Source of the DNA: Pararhizobium sp. IMCC3301
GTDB taxonomy: Bacteria; Pseudomonadota; Alphaproteobacteria; Rhizobiales; GCA-2746425
NCBI RefSeq assembly: GCF_030758315.1
Contig: NZ_CP132336.1
Location: forward strand, 2,137,001 to 2,201,000
Direction of reading: 5' to 3'
Length of the DNA stretch: 64,000 bases
The position numbers and the translations under genes were made by a program. The notes beneath the pieces are model-generated. The model was not told where the DNA came from. It worked only from the letters and a program-made list of their open reading frames with translations, and did no database searches. Below are positions 30,574-39,024 of the stretch, piece by piece (positions within the stretch are counted from its first letter, which is position 1; every line of letters starts with the position of its first letter).

Positions 30574-30614
30574 TTGATAGTTACATTTTCGATTGTTACA
30601 AACGAAACTATCAA
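30574..30614. promoter_or_regulatory. Inverted repeat between the MarR gene and hmgA, probable operator
   Basis: TTGATAGTT (30574-30582) and AACTATCAA (30606-30614) are perfect inverted arms of 9 bases with 23 bases between. GTTACA occurs twice between them. The pair sits in the short divergent promoter region, 25 bases upstream of the MarR start and 80 bases upstream of hmgA, the expected place for autoregulation and hmgA repression. Confidence 0.55.
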
Positions 30615-30694
30615 AAGCAATTGCTGGTCTGCCGATGATCGCGCGGCGCAAGGTGAAGCGCCGTGGCAGAACCGCTGATGAGGGATTGAACACC

Positions 30695-32056
30695 ATGAAC
30701 CAGATCAATCAGCCGCAGGAGCGCGCCACCACAAGCGCGCTGGCACCGGATCCTGCCGGATATATGCCGGGCTTTGGCAATGATTTTGAAACCGAAAGCC
30801 TGCCTGGAGCCCTGCCACAAGGTCAGAACAGTCCGCAGAAATGCGCTTATGGCCTGTATGCCGAGCAATTGTCCGGCTCGCCTTTTACCGCGCCGCGCGG
30901 CACCAATGAACGCTCCTGGCTGTATCGCATCCGCCCCAGCGTGCGCCATACAAGAGAGTTTACAGCGCAAACGCGCGACGCCTGGAAAACCGCTCCGATC
31001 CATGCTGACACAGCGCCGCCATTGGGACAATATCGCTGGGACCCGCTGCCGCTCCCCGACAGGCCAACGAGCTTTCTCGATGGCATTCAGACCATCACCA
31101 CGGCCGGTGACGCGCTTGGACAATCCGGCATGGCGACTCATATCTTTATCTGCAATGCGCCCATGATTGATGATTATTTCTTCAACGCCGATGGCGAATT
31201 GTTGATTGTGCCGGAACTGGGCGCCTTGCGGATTTTCACCGAGATGGGCGTGATTGATGTTGCAGCCGGTGAAATCTGCGTTCTGCCGCGCGGCCTGTTT
31301 TTCAAGGTGGTTCCCCTGTCCGGCAGTTGCCGCGGTTATATCTGCGAGAATTACGGAGCCAAATTCACCCTGCCCGACCGCGGTCCGATCGGCGCGAATT
31401 GTCTGGCCAATCCACGCGATTTCAAAACCCCGCTTGCCGCATTTGAAGACAAGGAAACACCCTGCCGGGTCCATGTGAAATGGTGCGGCCATTTCTACCG
31501 CACCGAGATCGATCACTCGCCTCTGGATGTCATCGCCTGGCATGGCAATTACGCGCCCTACAAATATGACCTTGCCACATTCTCGCCAGTCGGGGCCATC
31601 CTGTTCGATCATCCCGACCCGTCGATCTTCACGGTCCTGACAGCGCCTTCGGGCGAAGAGGGCACGGCCAATATTGATTTTGTGATCTTCCCGCCGCGCT
31701 GGCTGGTGGCGGAACATTCCTTTCGGCCGCCCTGGTATCACCGCAACATCATGAGCGAATTCATGGGTCTGATTTGCGGCCAGTACGATGCCAAGGAGGA
31801 GGGCTTTGTCCCCGGCGGCTTCAGCCTGCACAATATGATGCTGCCCCACGGGCCGGATCTCGACGCCTATGAAAAAGCCTCCAATACAGACCTGAAACCG
31901 GTCAAGCTGGCCGACACGATGGCCTTCATGTTCGAAACCAGATTTCCCCAGCAGGTCACTCGCCATGCCATGCAACTGCCCAGCCTGCAGGACAATTATA
32001 TCGATTGCTGGGCCGGCCTGAAAAAGCACTTTGACGGTACAAAAGAGGGCTGCTGA
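30695..32056 (+). CDS. hmgA: Homogentisate 1,2-dioxygenase
   Basis: HmgA opens the ring of homogentisate to maleylacetoacetate with a non-haem iron. The 453-residue product begins near [20 protein letters not shown] and [18 protein letters not shown], the hallmark of the family. It carries the conserved C-terminal region [18 protein letters not shown], which holds iron ligands. The start at 30695 is the ATG closest to the conserved region. It opens the tyrosine/phenylalanine branch here. Confidence 0.97.
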   Translation: MNQINQPQERATTSALAPDPAGYMPGFGNDFETESLPGALPQGQNSPQKCAYGLYAEQLSGSPFTAPRGTNERSWLYRIRPSVRHTREFTAQTRDAWKTAPIHADTAPPLGQYRWDPLPLPDRPTSFLDGIQTITTAGDALGQSGMATHIFICNAPMIDDYFFNADGELLIVPELGALRIFTEMGVIDVAAGEICVLPRGLFFKVVPLSGSCRGYICENYGAKFTLPDRGPIGANCLANPRDFKTPLAAFEDKETPCRVHVKWCGHFYRTEIDHSPLDVIAWHGNYAPYKYDLATFSPVGAILFDHPDPSIFTVLTAPSGEEGTANIDFVIFPPRWLVAEHSFRPPWYHRNIMSEFMGLICGQYDAKEEGFVPGGFSLHNMMLPHGPDLDAYEKASNTDLKPVKLADTMAFMFETRFPQQVTRHAMQLPSLQDNYIDCWAGLKKHFDGTKEGC

Positions 32057-32125
32057 ATGGCGGCACTCGAGCCGGTTGCTGCCATTGCGGCTGGCACAAT
32101 CTGCGCTTCAGAGCGGCGGTGTCTG

Positions 32126-32716
32126 TCAGCCACCAAACTGCCACATGCGCACAGCATCAATCGGCCAGATCAGCATCAATGTGCTCAGTGCGAGCCCGTC
32201 ACGGATGAAGAACATCATGCTGCCTTCCAGCAGCAGGGCAAGCAGAACGCTGAGATAAATCGGCAGATGGCGCGCCAGGAAAAACCCGGCCATCATCGCC
32301 ACAATGTCAAACACCGAATTGATGATACTGTCGCCCAGATAGGTTTGCGACACAGTGACGAAGCGAAATCGGGCAATGACAAAATTGCTGTTTTCGATAA
32401 TCTCCCAGGCAACCGCCGATGCGACACCAATGGCAAACCGTGTGCCACAGGAACTTTTCGGCCAGAATCGTATCAGCACGGCATAGGCCAGAATTCCGTG
32501 CAGGATATGGGAGAACGTATACCAGTCGGCAACGTGCTGAGAATTTTCATAGCTGTAGACTTCGTTCTGCCAGAGCTTCACAGTCCCGCAAAAGCAGATC
32601 CAGTCGCGGCCCATCCACCATAAAAACAGCGTCATTGCCAAGGTCGTCGCCAATGTCAGGCCAATGGCCCGGGCGGCAAACGACGAGTTTTTTGCAGCAG
32701 GCGTCGACAAATGCAC
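32126..32716 (-). CDS. DUF2585 membrane protein
   Basis: This 196-residue protein has four or five hydrophobic helices (AIGLTLATTLAMTLFLWWMG, later FDIVAMMAGFFLARHLPIYL) and the conserved polar loop SQHVADWYTFSHILHGILAY. It matches DUF2585, of unknown function. It is on the opposite strand between hmgA and the fumarylacetoacetate hydrolase gene, splitting the homogentisate genes. Confidence 0.75.
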   Translation of the reverse strand: MHLSTPAAKNSSFAARAIGLTLATTLAMTLFLWWMGRDWICFCGTVKLWQNEVYSYENSQHVADWYTFSHILHGILAYAVLIRFWPKSSCGTRFAIGVASAVAWEIIENSNFVIARFRFVTVSQTYLGDSIINSVFDIVAMMAGFFLARHLPIYLSVLLALLLEGSMMFFIRDGLALSTLMLIWPIDAVRMWQFGG

Positions 32717-32775
32717 AAAATACCCCGAACATCACATCTGCAGCCTGCATCGCAAACAAGAAGGAAAAAAGGCGA

Positions 32776-33783
32776 ATGAAACTTGCCTCTCTCAAAAATG
32801 ATACAAGAGACGGTCAATTGGTGGTCGTGTCAAAAGACCTGACCCGCTGCTCACAGGTCGGTCATATCGCAACTACCCTGCAGCAGGCGCTGGATAACTG
32901 GCAAGTGCTGGCACCCAGGCTGGAAGACGTTGCGCAAAGCCTTGAAACCGGGGCGCAGCCAACGCAACGCTTTCGCGAGCATGATGCCCTGTCGCCGCTG
33001 CCACGCGCCTATCAATGGGCCGACGGATCAGCCTATGTGAACCATGTCGAACTGGTGCGCAAAGCGCGCGGCGCGGAAATGCCGGCATCCTTCTGGGAGG
33101 AGCCGTTGATGTATCAGGGCGGCTCAGACACATTTCTGGGTCCCCGCGAGCCGATCAGAGTGACTGACGAGGCCTATGGCATCGACATGGAGGGCGAAGT
33201 CGCTGTCATTGTCGGTGATGTTCCGATGGGCTGCGACGCAAAAACCGCAAGTGCGGCGATCCGCCTTGTGATGCTGGTCAATGATGTGTCGCTGCGCGCG
33301 CTCATTCCCGCAGAACTCGGAAAGGGTTTCGGATTTTTCCAGTCAAAGCCCTCCAGCGCGTTTTCTCCTGTCGCGGTCTCGCCCGACGAGCTTGGTGATG
33401 CCTGGGATGGCGGGCGGTTGCATCTGCCGCTCTGTGTGGATCTCAACGGTGAGAACTTCGGCCGCGCCAATGCCGGTGTCGACATGACCTTTGATTTTGG
33501 CCAGCTGATTGCCCATGCCGCAAAAACCCGGCCCCTGGGTGCCGGCACGATTATCGGTTCCGGCACGGTGTCCAACAAGCTCGATGGCGGCCCGGGAAAA
33601 CCGGTCGAGCTTGGCGGCGTCGGCTATTCCTGTATCGCCGAAATTCGCATGATTGAAACCATCGAGGATGGCGCGCCGGCAACGCCCTTCATGCTGTTTG
33701 GCGATACGGTCAGAATTGAGATGAAGGATGGCGAGGGCCATTCCATCTTTGGTGCAATCGAGCAAACTGTGGAGAAATCCTAG
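32776..33783 (+). CDS. Fumarylacetoacetate hydrolase family protein
   Basis: The ATG at 32776 lies behind AAGGAAAAAAGG and gives 335 residues. The FAH fold is clear from EGEVAVIVGDVPMG (metal-binding region), FSPVAVSPDELG and GAGTIIGSGTVSNK. With hmgA and maiA nearby it should cleave fumarylacetoacetate to fumarate and acetoacetate. The next gene starts directly after its stop. Sequence alone does not exclude another 2-oxo acid substrate. Confidence 0.88.
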   Translation: MKLASLKNDTRDGQLVVVSKDLTRCSQVGHIATTLQQALDNWQVLAPRLEDVAQSLETGAQPTQRFREHDALSPLPRAYQWADGSAYVNHVELVRKARGAEMPASFWEEPLMYQGGSDTFLGPREPIRVTDEAYGIDMEGEVAVIVGDVPMGCDAKTASAAIRLVMLVNDVSLRALIPAELGKGFGFFQSKPSSAFSPVAVSPDELGDAWDGGRLHLPLCVDLNGENFGRANAGVDMTFDFGQLIAHAAKTRPLGAGTIIGSGTVSNKLDGGPGKPVELGGVGYSCIAEIRMIETIEDGAPATPFMLFGDTVRIEMKDGEGHSIFGAIEQTVEKS

Positions 33784-34734
33784 ATGGTCAGACAATTTGC
33801 CTCTGCCGGAGATCTGGCTGAGAAGAACATCTCATTTTCTGAAATCGGCGAAGGATTGTGGGCTTTCACCGCCGAGGGCGATCCCAATACCGGGGTCATC
33901 ATCGGCGATGACAGCGTCATGATCATCGATGCCCAGGCAACACCGCGCATGGCAGCCAAGGTGATTGAAAAAATCCGCGGCGTGACCGACAAGCCGATCC
34001 GCCATGTGGTGCTGTCGCATTATCATGCGGTGCGGGTGCTGGGGGCGTCAGCCTATCAGGCCTCGGAGATCATCATGTCGGAAAAGGCCCGTGCAATGGT
34101 GGTGGAACGCGGCCAGGAAGATTGGGATTCCGAATTTGCCCGCTTTCCCCGTCTGTTTCAGGGGCATGAGAGCATTCCCGGTCTGACTTGGCCAAGCCTC
34201 ACTTTTAATGACCGCATGACCGTCTACTTGGGCCAGCGCAGAGTTGATCTGATGTTCATGGGTCGCGCTCACACCGCCGGCGATATTGTCGCTTATGTGC
34301 CCGACCAGAACGTGATGTTTACCGGGGATATCGTTGAATATCATTCGGCGTGTTATTGCGGCGACGGTCATTTTCATGACTGGCCGGCAACGCTGCAGAA
34401 TATCCGTAACTGGGATCTGGATGCCATTGCCCCCGGCCGCGGCGATGCGCTTGTCGGACCCGAACTGGTCAATGCGGCACTGGATTCCACGGCCGATTTT
34501 GTCACTTCCACCTATCGCAGCGTCGCCCGCATTGCCCTTGCCGGAGGTTCGCTGAAAGAGGCTTTCGCTGCCTGCCGCGCCGCCTGCGACGAAAAATTCG
34601 GCGACTACGCGATCTATGAACATTGCCTGCCCTTCAATGTGGCGCGCGCCTATGATGAAGCACGAGATATCGACACGCCGCGCATCTGGACCGCCGCAAG
34701 AGACCGGGAGATGTGGGAAAGTCTTCAGGGATAA
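33784..34734 (+). CDS. Metallo-beta-lactamase-fold protein with degenerate metal site
   Basis: The 316-residue protein has the MBL fold: VVLSHYHAVRVLG at residues 75-87, GRAHTAGDIV at 160-169 and MFTGDIVEYHSA near 180. The canonical HxHxDH motif reads HYHAVR, so Asp83 and His84 are replaced by Val and Arg. The later GHG His is Arg219 (PGRG). His79, His81, His163 and Asp182 remain. It may bind one metal or none. It lies directly between the FAH gene and the monooxygenase, fully coupled. Confidence 0.8.
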   Translation: MVRQFASAGDLAEKNISFSEIGEGLWAFTAEGDPNTGVIIGDDSVMIIDAQATPRMAAKVIEKIRGVTDKPIRHVVLSHYHAVRVLGASAYQASEIIMSEKARAMVVERGQEDWDSEFARFPRLFQGHESIPGLTWPSLTFNDRMTVYLGQRRVDLMFMGRAHTAGDIVAYVPDQNVMFTGDIVEYHSACYCGDGHFHDWPATLQNIRNWDLDAIAPGRGDALVGPELVNAALDSTADFVTSTYRSVARIALAGGSLKEAFAACRAACDEKFGDYAIYEHCLPFNVARAYDEARDIDTPRIWTAARDREMWESLQG

Positions 34735-36320
34735 TGGCCTATCATTACCAGACCCAGTCCTACACACCACCTGACGCTCTGAAAAAGACTGAGCCGCGCC
34801 ACCAGGTTGCCATTGTCGGTGCCGGACCGATTGGTCTGGCCATGGCGATTGATCTGGCGCTGAGAGGCATTCCCTCGGTGATATTCGCTGACGGCGACAA
34901 GGTCTCGGTCGGCTCGCGGGCGATCTGCTGGGCAAAACGCACATTGGAGATTTTCGACCGGCTCGGTGTCGGCGAGCGCATGCTGGCCAAGGGTGTGACC
35001 TGGAAAACCGGCCGGCTGTTTCATGGTCCTGACGAAGTTTACAGCTTTGATCTGTTGCCGGAGACCGGCCATAAGATGCCGGCCTTCATCAATCTTCAGC
35101 AATATTACGTCGAGCAATATCTGATTGAGCGAATTGCGGATTTTCCCGATCTGATCGATCTGCGCTGGCGCAACAAAGTGGTCGGGCACACAGACCGGGG
35201 CGATCATGTCACTTTGCAGATCGAAACCCCTGATGGCGGCTACAGCACGGCAGCGCAGTATTATTTGGCCTGTGACGGCGCCCGCTCTCCCAGCCGCAAG
35301 CGCATGGGATTGCGGTTTTCCGGTGAGACCTTTGAAGAGCGCTTCCTGATTGCCGATGTCCACATGCCGGAAAGTCCGTTCGGCCAAGGTCCGGCAGAGC
35401 GGCATTTCTGGTTCAAGCCGCCGTTCCATCCGGGCCAGTCCGCCCTGTTGCACAAACAGCCGGACGATATTTACCGGATTGATCTTCAACTTGGGTCTGA
35501 GGCCGATCCGGAGCTGGAAAAACAGCCCGAGCGGGTCATCCCGCGCATTCGCGCGATGGTAGGCGAGTGCCCGTTCGAGCTGGATTGGGTTTCGGTCTAT
35601 AGCTTTACCTGCGCCCGGCTCGACCGTTTCATTCATGGACGGGTGATCTTTGTCGGTGACAGCGCCCACATCGTCTCCCCTTTCGGTGCCAGAGGCGGCA
35701 ATGGCGGGATTCAGGATGTCGATAATCTGGGCTGGAAACTGGCCGCAACTCTGCAGCACCGTGCCGCTGCAACCCTGCTGCAGAGCTATGACGAAGAGCG
35801 CGCATTCGGTGCTGACGAGAATATCCGCAATTCCGCCCGCGCGACCAATTTCATGACGCCGAAAAGCGCCATGGAACGCATCTTTCGCGATGCCGTGCTG
35901 GATCTGGCAAAGAGCGAGAATTTTGCCCGAAAACTGGTCAATTCCGGTCGTCTTTCGCTGCCCTGCTCGCTGCACGGTCTCAGCCTGCAGCGAGAGGAGG
36001 ATGATGTGATGATCGGGCAGGCCTGTCCTGATGCCCCGCTGGAACAGGACGGCGCTGCCGGATGGCTGCTGGACCAATTGCAGCAGCAGGATACCAATGC
36101 CTGCAAATTGCTGCTCCCGGAGCATTGGGACAGCCCTGTGGTGCCGGGCGTCGTTATCATAAGAATCGGCAGGCCCGGATCGCTGTATCAGCAGCGCTTC
36201 GGCGATGCGGCCACATTGCTGCGTCCGGATCAGCACGTTCTGGCGCGCTATACCACTCCGGCAGAGCTGAAAAAAAATCTCCGGCGTGCCGTCCAAACCC
36301 TGCAAGGCCATCTGTCATGA
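34734..36320 (+). CDS. FAD-dependent aromatic monooxygenase (PheA/TfdB type)
   Basis: The ATG at 34734 overlaps the preceding stop (TAATG), giving 528 residues. The FAD loop QVAIVGAGPIGLAMAIDLAL, the DG motif (LACDGARSPSRKRMG) and the second FAD contact FVGDSAHIVSPFGARGGN are those of group A flavoprotein hydroxylases. Inside a homogentisate operon it may feed a hydroxyphenyl compound into homogentisate. The substrate is unproven. It overlaps DUF2783 by ATGA. Confidence 0.88.
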   Translation: MAYHYQTQSYTPPDALKKTEPRHQVAIVGAGPIGLAMAIDLALRGIPSVIFADGDKVSVGSRAICWAKRTLEIFDRLGVGERMLAKGVTWKTGRLFHGPDEVYSFDLLPETGHKMPAFINLQQYYVEQYLIERIADFPDLIDLRWRNKVVGHTDRGDHVTLQIETPDGGYSTAAQYYLACDGARSPSRKRMGLRFSGETFEERFLIADVHMPESPFGQGPAERHFWFKPPFHPGQSALLHKQPDDIYRIDLQLGSEADPELEKQPERVIPRIRAMVGECPFELDWVSVYSFTCARLDRFIHGRVIFVGDSAHIVSPFGARGGNGGIQDVDNLGWKLAATLQHRAAATLLQSYDEERAFGADENIRNSARATNFMTPKSAMERIFRDAVLDLAKSENFARKLVNSGRLSLPCSLHGLSLQREEDDVMIGQACPDAPLEQDGAAGWLLDQLQQQDTNACKLLLPEHWDSPVVPGVVIIRIGRPGSLYQQRFGDAATLLRPDQHVLARYTTPAELKKNLRRAVQTLQGHLS

Positions 36321-36505
36321 GTTCTGATCTTGATAATCTTAGCCCCCACAGCGATGCGTTTTATGCCGATCTTATGGCGGCCCATGACGGGCTCAGTCTG
36401 GAACAGAGCCAGGCGCTGAATGCCAGGCTGGTGCTGCTGCTGGCCAATGAGATCGGCGATCTCGACCGGCTGAAACACCTGCTGCCCAAAGCGAGGGCTG
36501 ATTGA
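36317..36505 (+). CDS. DUF2783 small protein
   Basis: This 62-residue acidic helical protein (SPHSDAFYADLMAAHDGLS, then ARLVLLLANEIGDLDRL) matches DUF2783, found beside FAD monooxygenase genes of this type. It overlaps the monooxygenase stop by four bases and the maiA start by one. A partner or subunit role is suggested by this constant linkage only. Confidence 0.8.
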   Translation: MSSDLDNLSPHSDAFYADLMAAHDGLSLEQSQALNARLVLLLANEIGDLDRLKHLLPKARAD

Positions 36506-37176
36506 TGCCGCAACAGCAAAGACCAGTTCTCTATGATTACTGGCGCTCCTCGGCCGCCTATCGCGTCCGCATTGCGCTCAATCTGCTTGGCCTCGACTAT
36601 CAGACCATCCCGATCAATCTGTTGCAAAGGGAGCATCTGGGCCCATCCTACCGGGACATCAACCCGCAGGGACTGGTTCCCAGTCTGCGGATCGGCGATC
36701 ACTTGCTGACCCAGTCGCTGGCGATCATCGAATTTCTCCACGACATCACCCCCGGCTCGCAGCTTCTGCCGTCTGACCCGGAGACCCGTGCCCATACAAG
36801 ACAACTGGCCCATATCATCGCCATGGACATTCATCCGATCTGCAATCTGGGTGTGGTGACGCATATCACCGAACTTGCGGACACATCGGTCCGCGATGCC
36901 GATACGATCCGGCCTGAATGGATGCGCCATTACATCATCAAGGGGCTGACCGCCTTTGAGACCCTGCTCACAGGCAGTGCGGTAAACCGTTTTTGCTGCG
37001 GCGACCAGCCGACACTGGCGGATATTTGTCTTGTCCCGCAAATCTATAATGCAAGGCGCTGGGGCGCTGACCTTGCAGCCCTGCCTGCCATCCGGGGCAT
37101 CGACGGACATTGCCAGGCGCTTGAGGCATTTGCAGCCGCGCATCCCGACCGGGTGAAACCAGAGGCCAGCTCTTAA
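36505..37176 (+). CDS. maiA: Maleylacetoacetate isomerase
   Basis: The 223-residue zeta-class glutathione transferase has the N-terminal active-site signature YDYWRSSAAYRVRIALNLLG, where the serines contact glutathione, and DINPQGLVPSLRIGD for substrate and cofactor recognition. It isomerises maleylacetoacetate to fumarylacetoacetate, between HmgA and the FAH enzyme. A TTG three bases upstream is an alternative. xerC follows after 56 bases. Confidence 0.95.
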   Translation: MPQQQRPVLYDYWRSSAAYRVRIALNLLGLDYQTIPINLLQREHLGPSYRDINPQGLVPSLRIGDHLLTQSLAIIEFLHDITPGSQLLPSDPETRAHTRQLAHIIAMDIHPICNLGVVTHITELADTSVRDADTIRPEWMRHYIIKGLTAFETLLTGSAVNRFCCGDQPTLADICLVPQIYNARRWGADLAALPAIRGIDGHCQALEAFAAAHPDRVKPEASS

Positions 37177-37232
37177 CATTCGGGCAAGCGCGCAGTGCTA
37201 CACTAATGTCTGATTGAGTCCCCGGAGCCACC

Positions 37233-38201
37233 ATGCCGACACCGCTTGTTTTTGCCGAAACGGACTTGCTGGAGCACAGACGGCAATGGCTGAACCATCT
37301 GGAAAACGGCAGGCGGCTTCAGCCCAACACCATTGAAGCCTATGAGCGCGATAGCCGTCAGTTTCTGAGCTTTCTGTCAGTCCATCTGGGCGCGCCCGCC
37401 GGTGTGCCGGACCTGGCCGCGCTGAAGATCACGGATTTGCGCAGCTATCTGGCCTTTCGCCGGGGCAGCGGCAGCGGTGCACGGTCCCTGGCCCGCAGCC
37501 TGGCCGGAATCCGTTCATTTTTTGCTTATCTGCGCCGGCAGCGGATTGTCGATGTGACCGCTGCAAATGCCCTGACCACTCCCAGGCAGGCCAAAAGCCT
37601 GCCTCGGCCTGTTGCCGTGGACGAAGCCCAGTGTCTGCTGGAAGAAGCTGCCGAGCCGGATTTAGCGACCGAGCCCTGGGTCGGCGCGCGCGATGCGGCC
37701 GTTCTGAGCCTGCTATATGGCTGCGGATTGCGCATCTCCGAAGCGCTGGGCCTGTCGCAAAAGGATCTCCCGGCCCTTCAGACGGGGCTGATGCGGGTGC
37801 TCGGCAAAGGCGGGCGGGAACGCCTCGTCCCGGTGCTGCCTGCTGTTATCGAGGCAGTCAATCTCTACGTGAACATCTGCCCGTTTGTGGCAGCCAGGGC
37901 CGATCTACCTGAGACCGCCCTGTTCTATGGGGTGCGCGGCAAGCGTCTCAACCCGCGTATCGTGCAGAAATCCGTCGAGCATCTGCGCTTCCGCCTCGGC
38001 TTGCCTGACAGCGCCACACCGCATGCGCTGCGTCATGCCTTTGCGACACATCTTCTGGCCGGCGGCGGCGATCTGCGCACCATTCAGGAGCTTTTGGGCC
38101 ATGCCAGCCTGTCAACCACGCAAATCTATACGCAGGTCGATACGCGGCATTTGCTGTCAGTTTATTCCAAGGCGCATCCGCATATGATCGGCAATGGCTA
38201 A
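37233..38201 (+). CDS. xerC: Tyrosine recombinase XerC
   Basis: XerC, with XerD, resolves chromosome dimers at dif. The 322-residue protein has the SAM-like N-terminal domain and the catalytic set: Arg in LYGCGLRISEALGL, Lys in GKGGRERLVPV, His-x-x-Arg in HALRHAFATHLL, His in LGHASLSTTQIYTQ with the nucleophile Tyr. FtsK is encoded close by. It is convergent with the LolA-like gene. No mobile element accompanies it, so it is the housekeeping copy. Confidence 0.92.
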   Translation: MPTPLVFAETDLLEHRRQWLNHLENGRRLQPNTIEAYERDSRQFLSFLSVHLGAPAGVPDLAALKITDLRSYLAFRRGSGSGARSLARSLAGIRSFFAYLRRQRIVDVTAANALTTPRQAKSLPRPVAVDEAQCLLEEAAEPDLATEPWVGARDAAVLSLLYGCGLRISEALGLSQKDLPALQTGLMRVLGKGGRERLVPVLPAVIEAVNLYVNICPFVAARADLPETALFYGVRGKRLNPRIVQKSVEHLRFRLGLPDSATPHALRHAFATHLLAGGGDLRTIQELLGHASLSTTQIYTQVDTRHLLSVYSKAHPHMIGNG

Positions 38202-38253
38202 ATTGGAAAATCCGGCTGGCATTCACCCGTCGGCGCAACGTCTCGGTTGCGGA

Positions 38254-38943
38254 TTACTGGCGCTCTGTAATAGCGATCCGGCCATAGGGAATCTTGAACA
38301 GATCCTTTTCCCACTTCATCCCGCCTTTCAGATTATACACCGCAACCGTTGTATCCAGGCCCTGGGCATCGGTTACCGTCCACTGGCGCAATTCCTTGGT
38401 GGGCCGGTCGAACAGCAAAGTAACCCTGCCCTGACCGAACATACTTTCCTCAACCATTGTCACGGTTACAATGTCAGCCTCGACCTTGATGCCTTTAACT
38501 TTGGAATCATTGAGGAAATCCACTTTGTCCGACAACAGGAAACGCAGCGGCGTTTTCGACAGCGGCCACAAATCCCATGTCTGCAACGCGCGGTCATGGA
38601 TCACCACGGATTTACCGTCTGACATGATCTGGATTTTCGACGGGGCATCATAGCGGAAATGGATTTTGCCGGGCCGGTCGAGCGCGAATGTGCCTTCCGA
38701 CTTTTCACCATTAGGGCCGAACTGGACAAAATCCCCGCCCATGGTGCGCATTTTGTTCAGCGACGCGCCAATATCATTCAAGACTTCGCCATTGGTCTGC
38801 GCCCGTGCCGGATTTACCAGCAGGGTCAGGGTCAGCATCACCACAAACCAGAGTGACAGAAAGGCAAAGGCCAGGCCTGCTTTCGAAGCGGCGGCGTCGG
38901 CCGCAATGGTTTGCGAAGATCTGTGTACCGGTTTTTGCGTCAT
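38254..38943 (-). CDS. LolA-like outer membrane lipoprotein carrier
   Basis: The ATG at 38943 gives 229 residues with a long N-terminal signal or anchor (FAFLSLWFVVMLTLTLLV, cleaved near PARAQ). The mature part has the LolA half-barrel pattern (MGGDFVQFGPNGEKSEGTFA, then KIHFRYDAPSKIQIMSDGK). LolA carries lipoproteins across the periplasm. It lies downstream of ftsK on the same strand, as in other alphaproteobacteria. Confidence 0.85.
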   Translation of the reverse strand: MTQKPVHRSSQTIAADAAASKAGLAFAFLSLWFVVMLTLTLLVNPARAQTNGEVLNDIGASLNKMRTMGGDFVQFGPNGEKSEGTFALDRPGKIHFRYDAPSKIQIMSDGKSVVIHDRALQTWDLWPLSKTPLRFLLSDKVDFLNDSKVKGIKVEADIVTVTMVEESMFGQGRVTLLFDRPTKELRQWTVTDAQGLDTTVAVYNLKGGMKWEKDLFKIPYGRIAITERQ

Positions 38944-39024
38944 ATCAATTTTCCAATCAGACAATTTCTGCGCGCCCAACAGTCAGCTAGGTATCCACTG
39001 TGGCAAAATCACGGCTGCCACATT

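Noticed and set aside
30611-32029. Open minus-strand frame of 472 codons antisense to hmgA
   Set aside because: The plus strand encodes a full-length homogentisate dioxygenase, so the mirror frame is a by-product of GC-rich codon use.
34725-36311. Open minus-strand frame of 528 codons antisense to the FAD monooxygenase
   Set aside because: It mirrors the whole monooxygenase gene. The plus strand carries conserved FAD motifs and the coupled starts, and the mirror frame matches no family.
37233-38201. XerC as sign of an integrated element
   Set aside because: It lies next to housekeeping genes with FtsK nearby and has the length and motifs of the dif recombinase.
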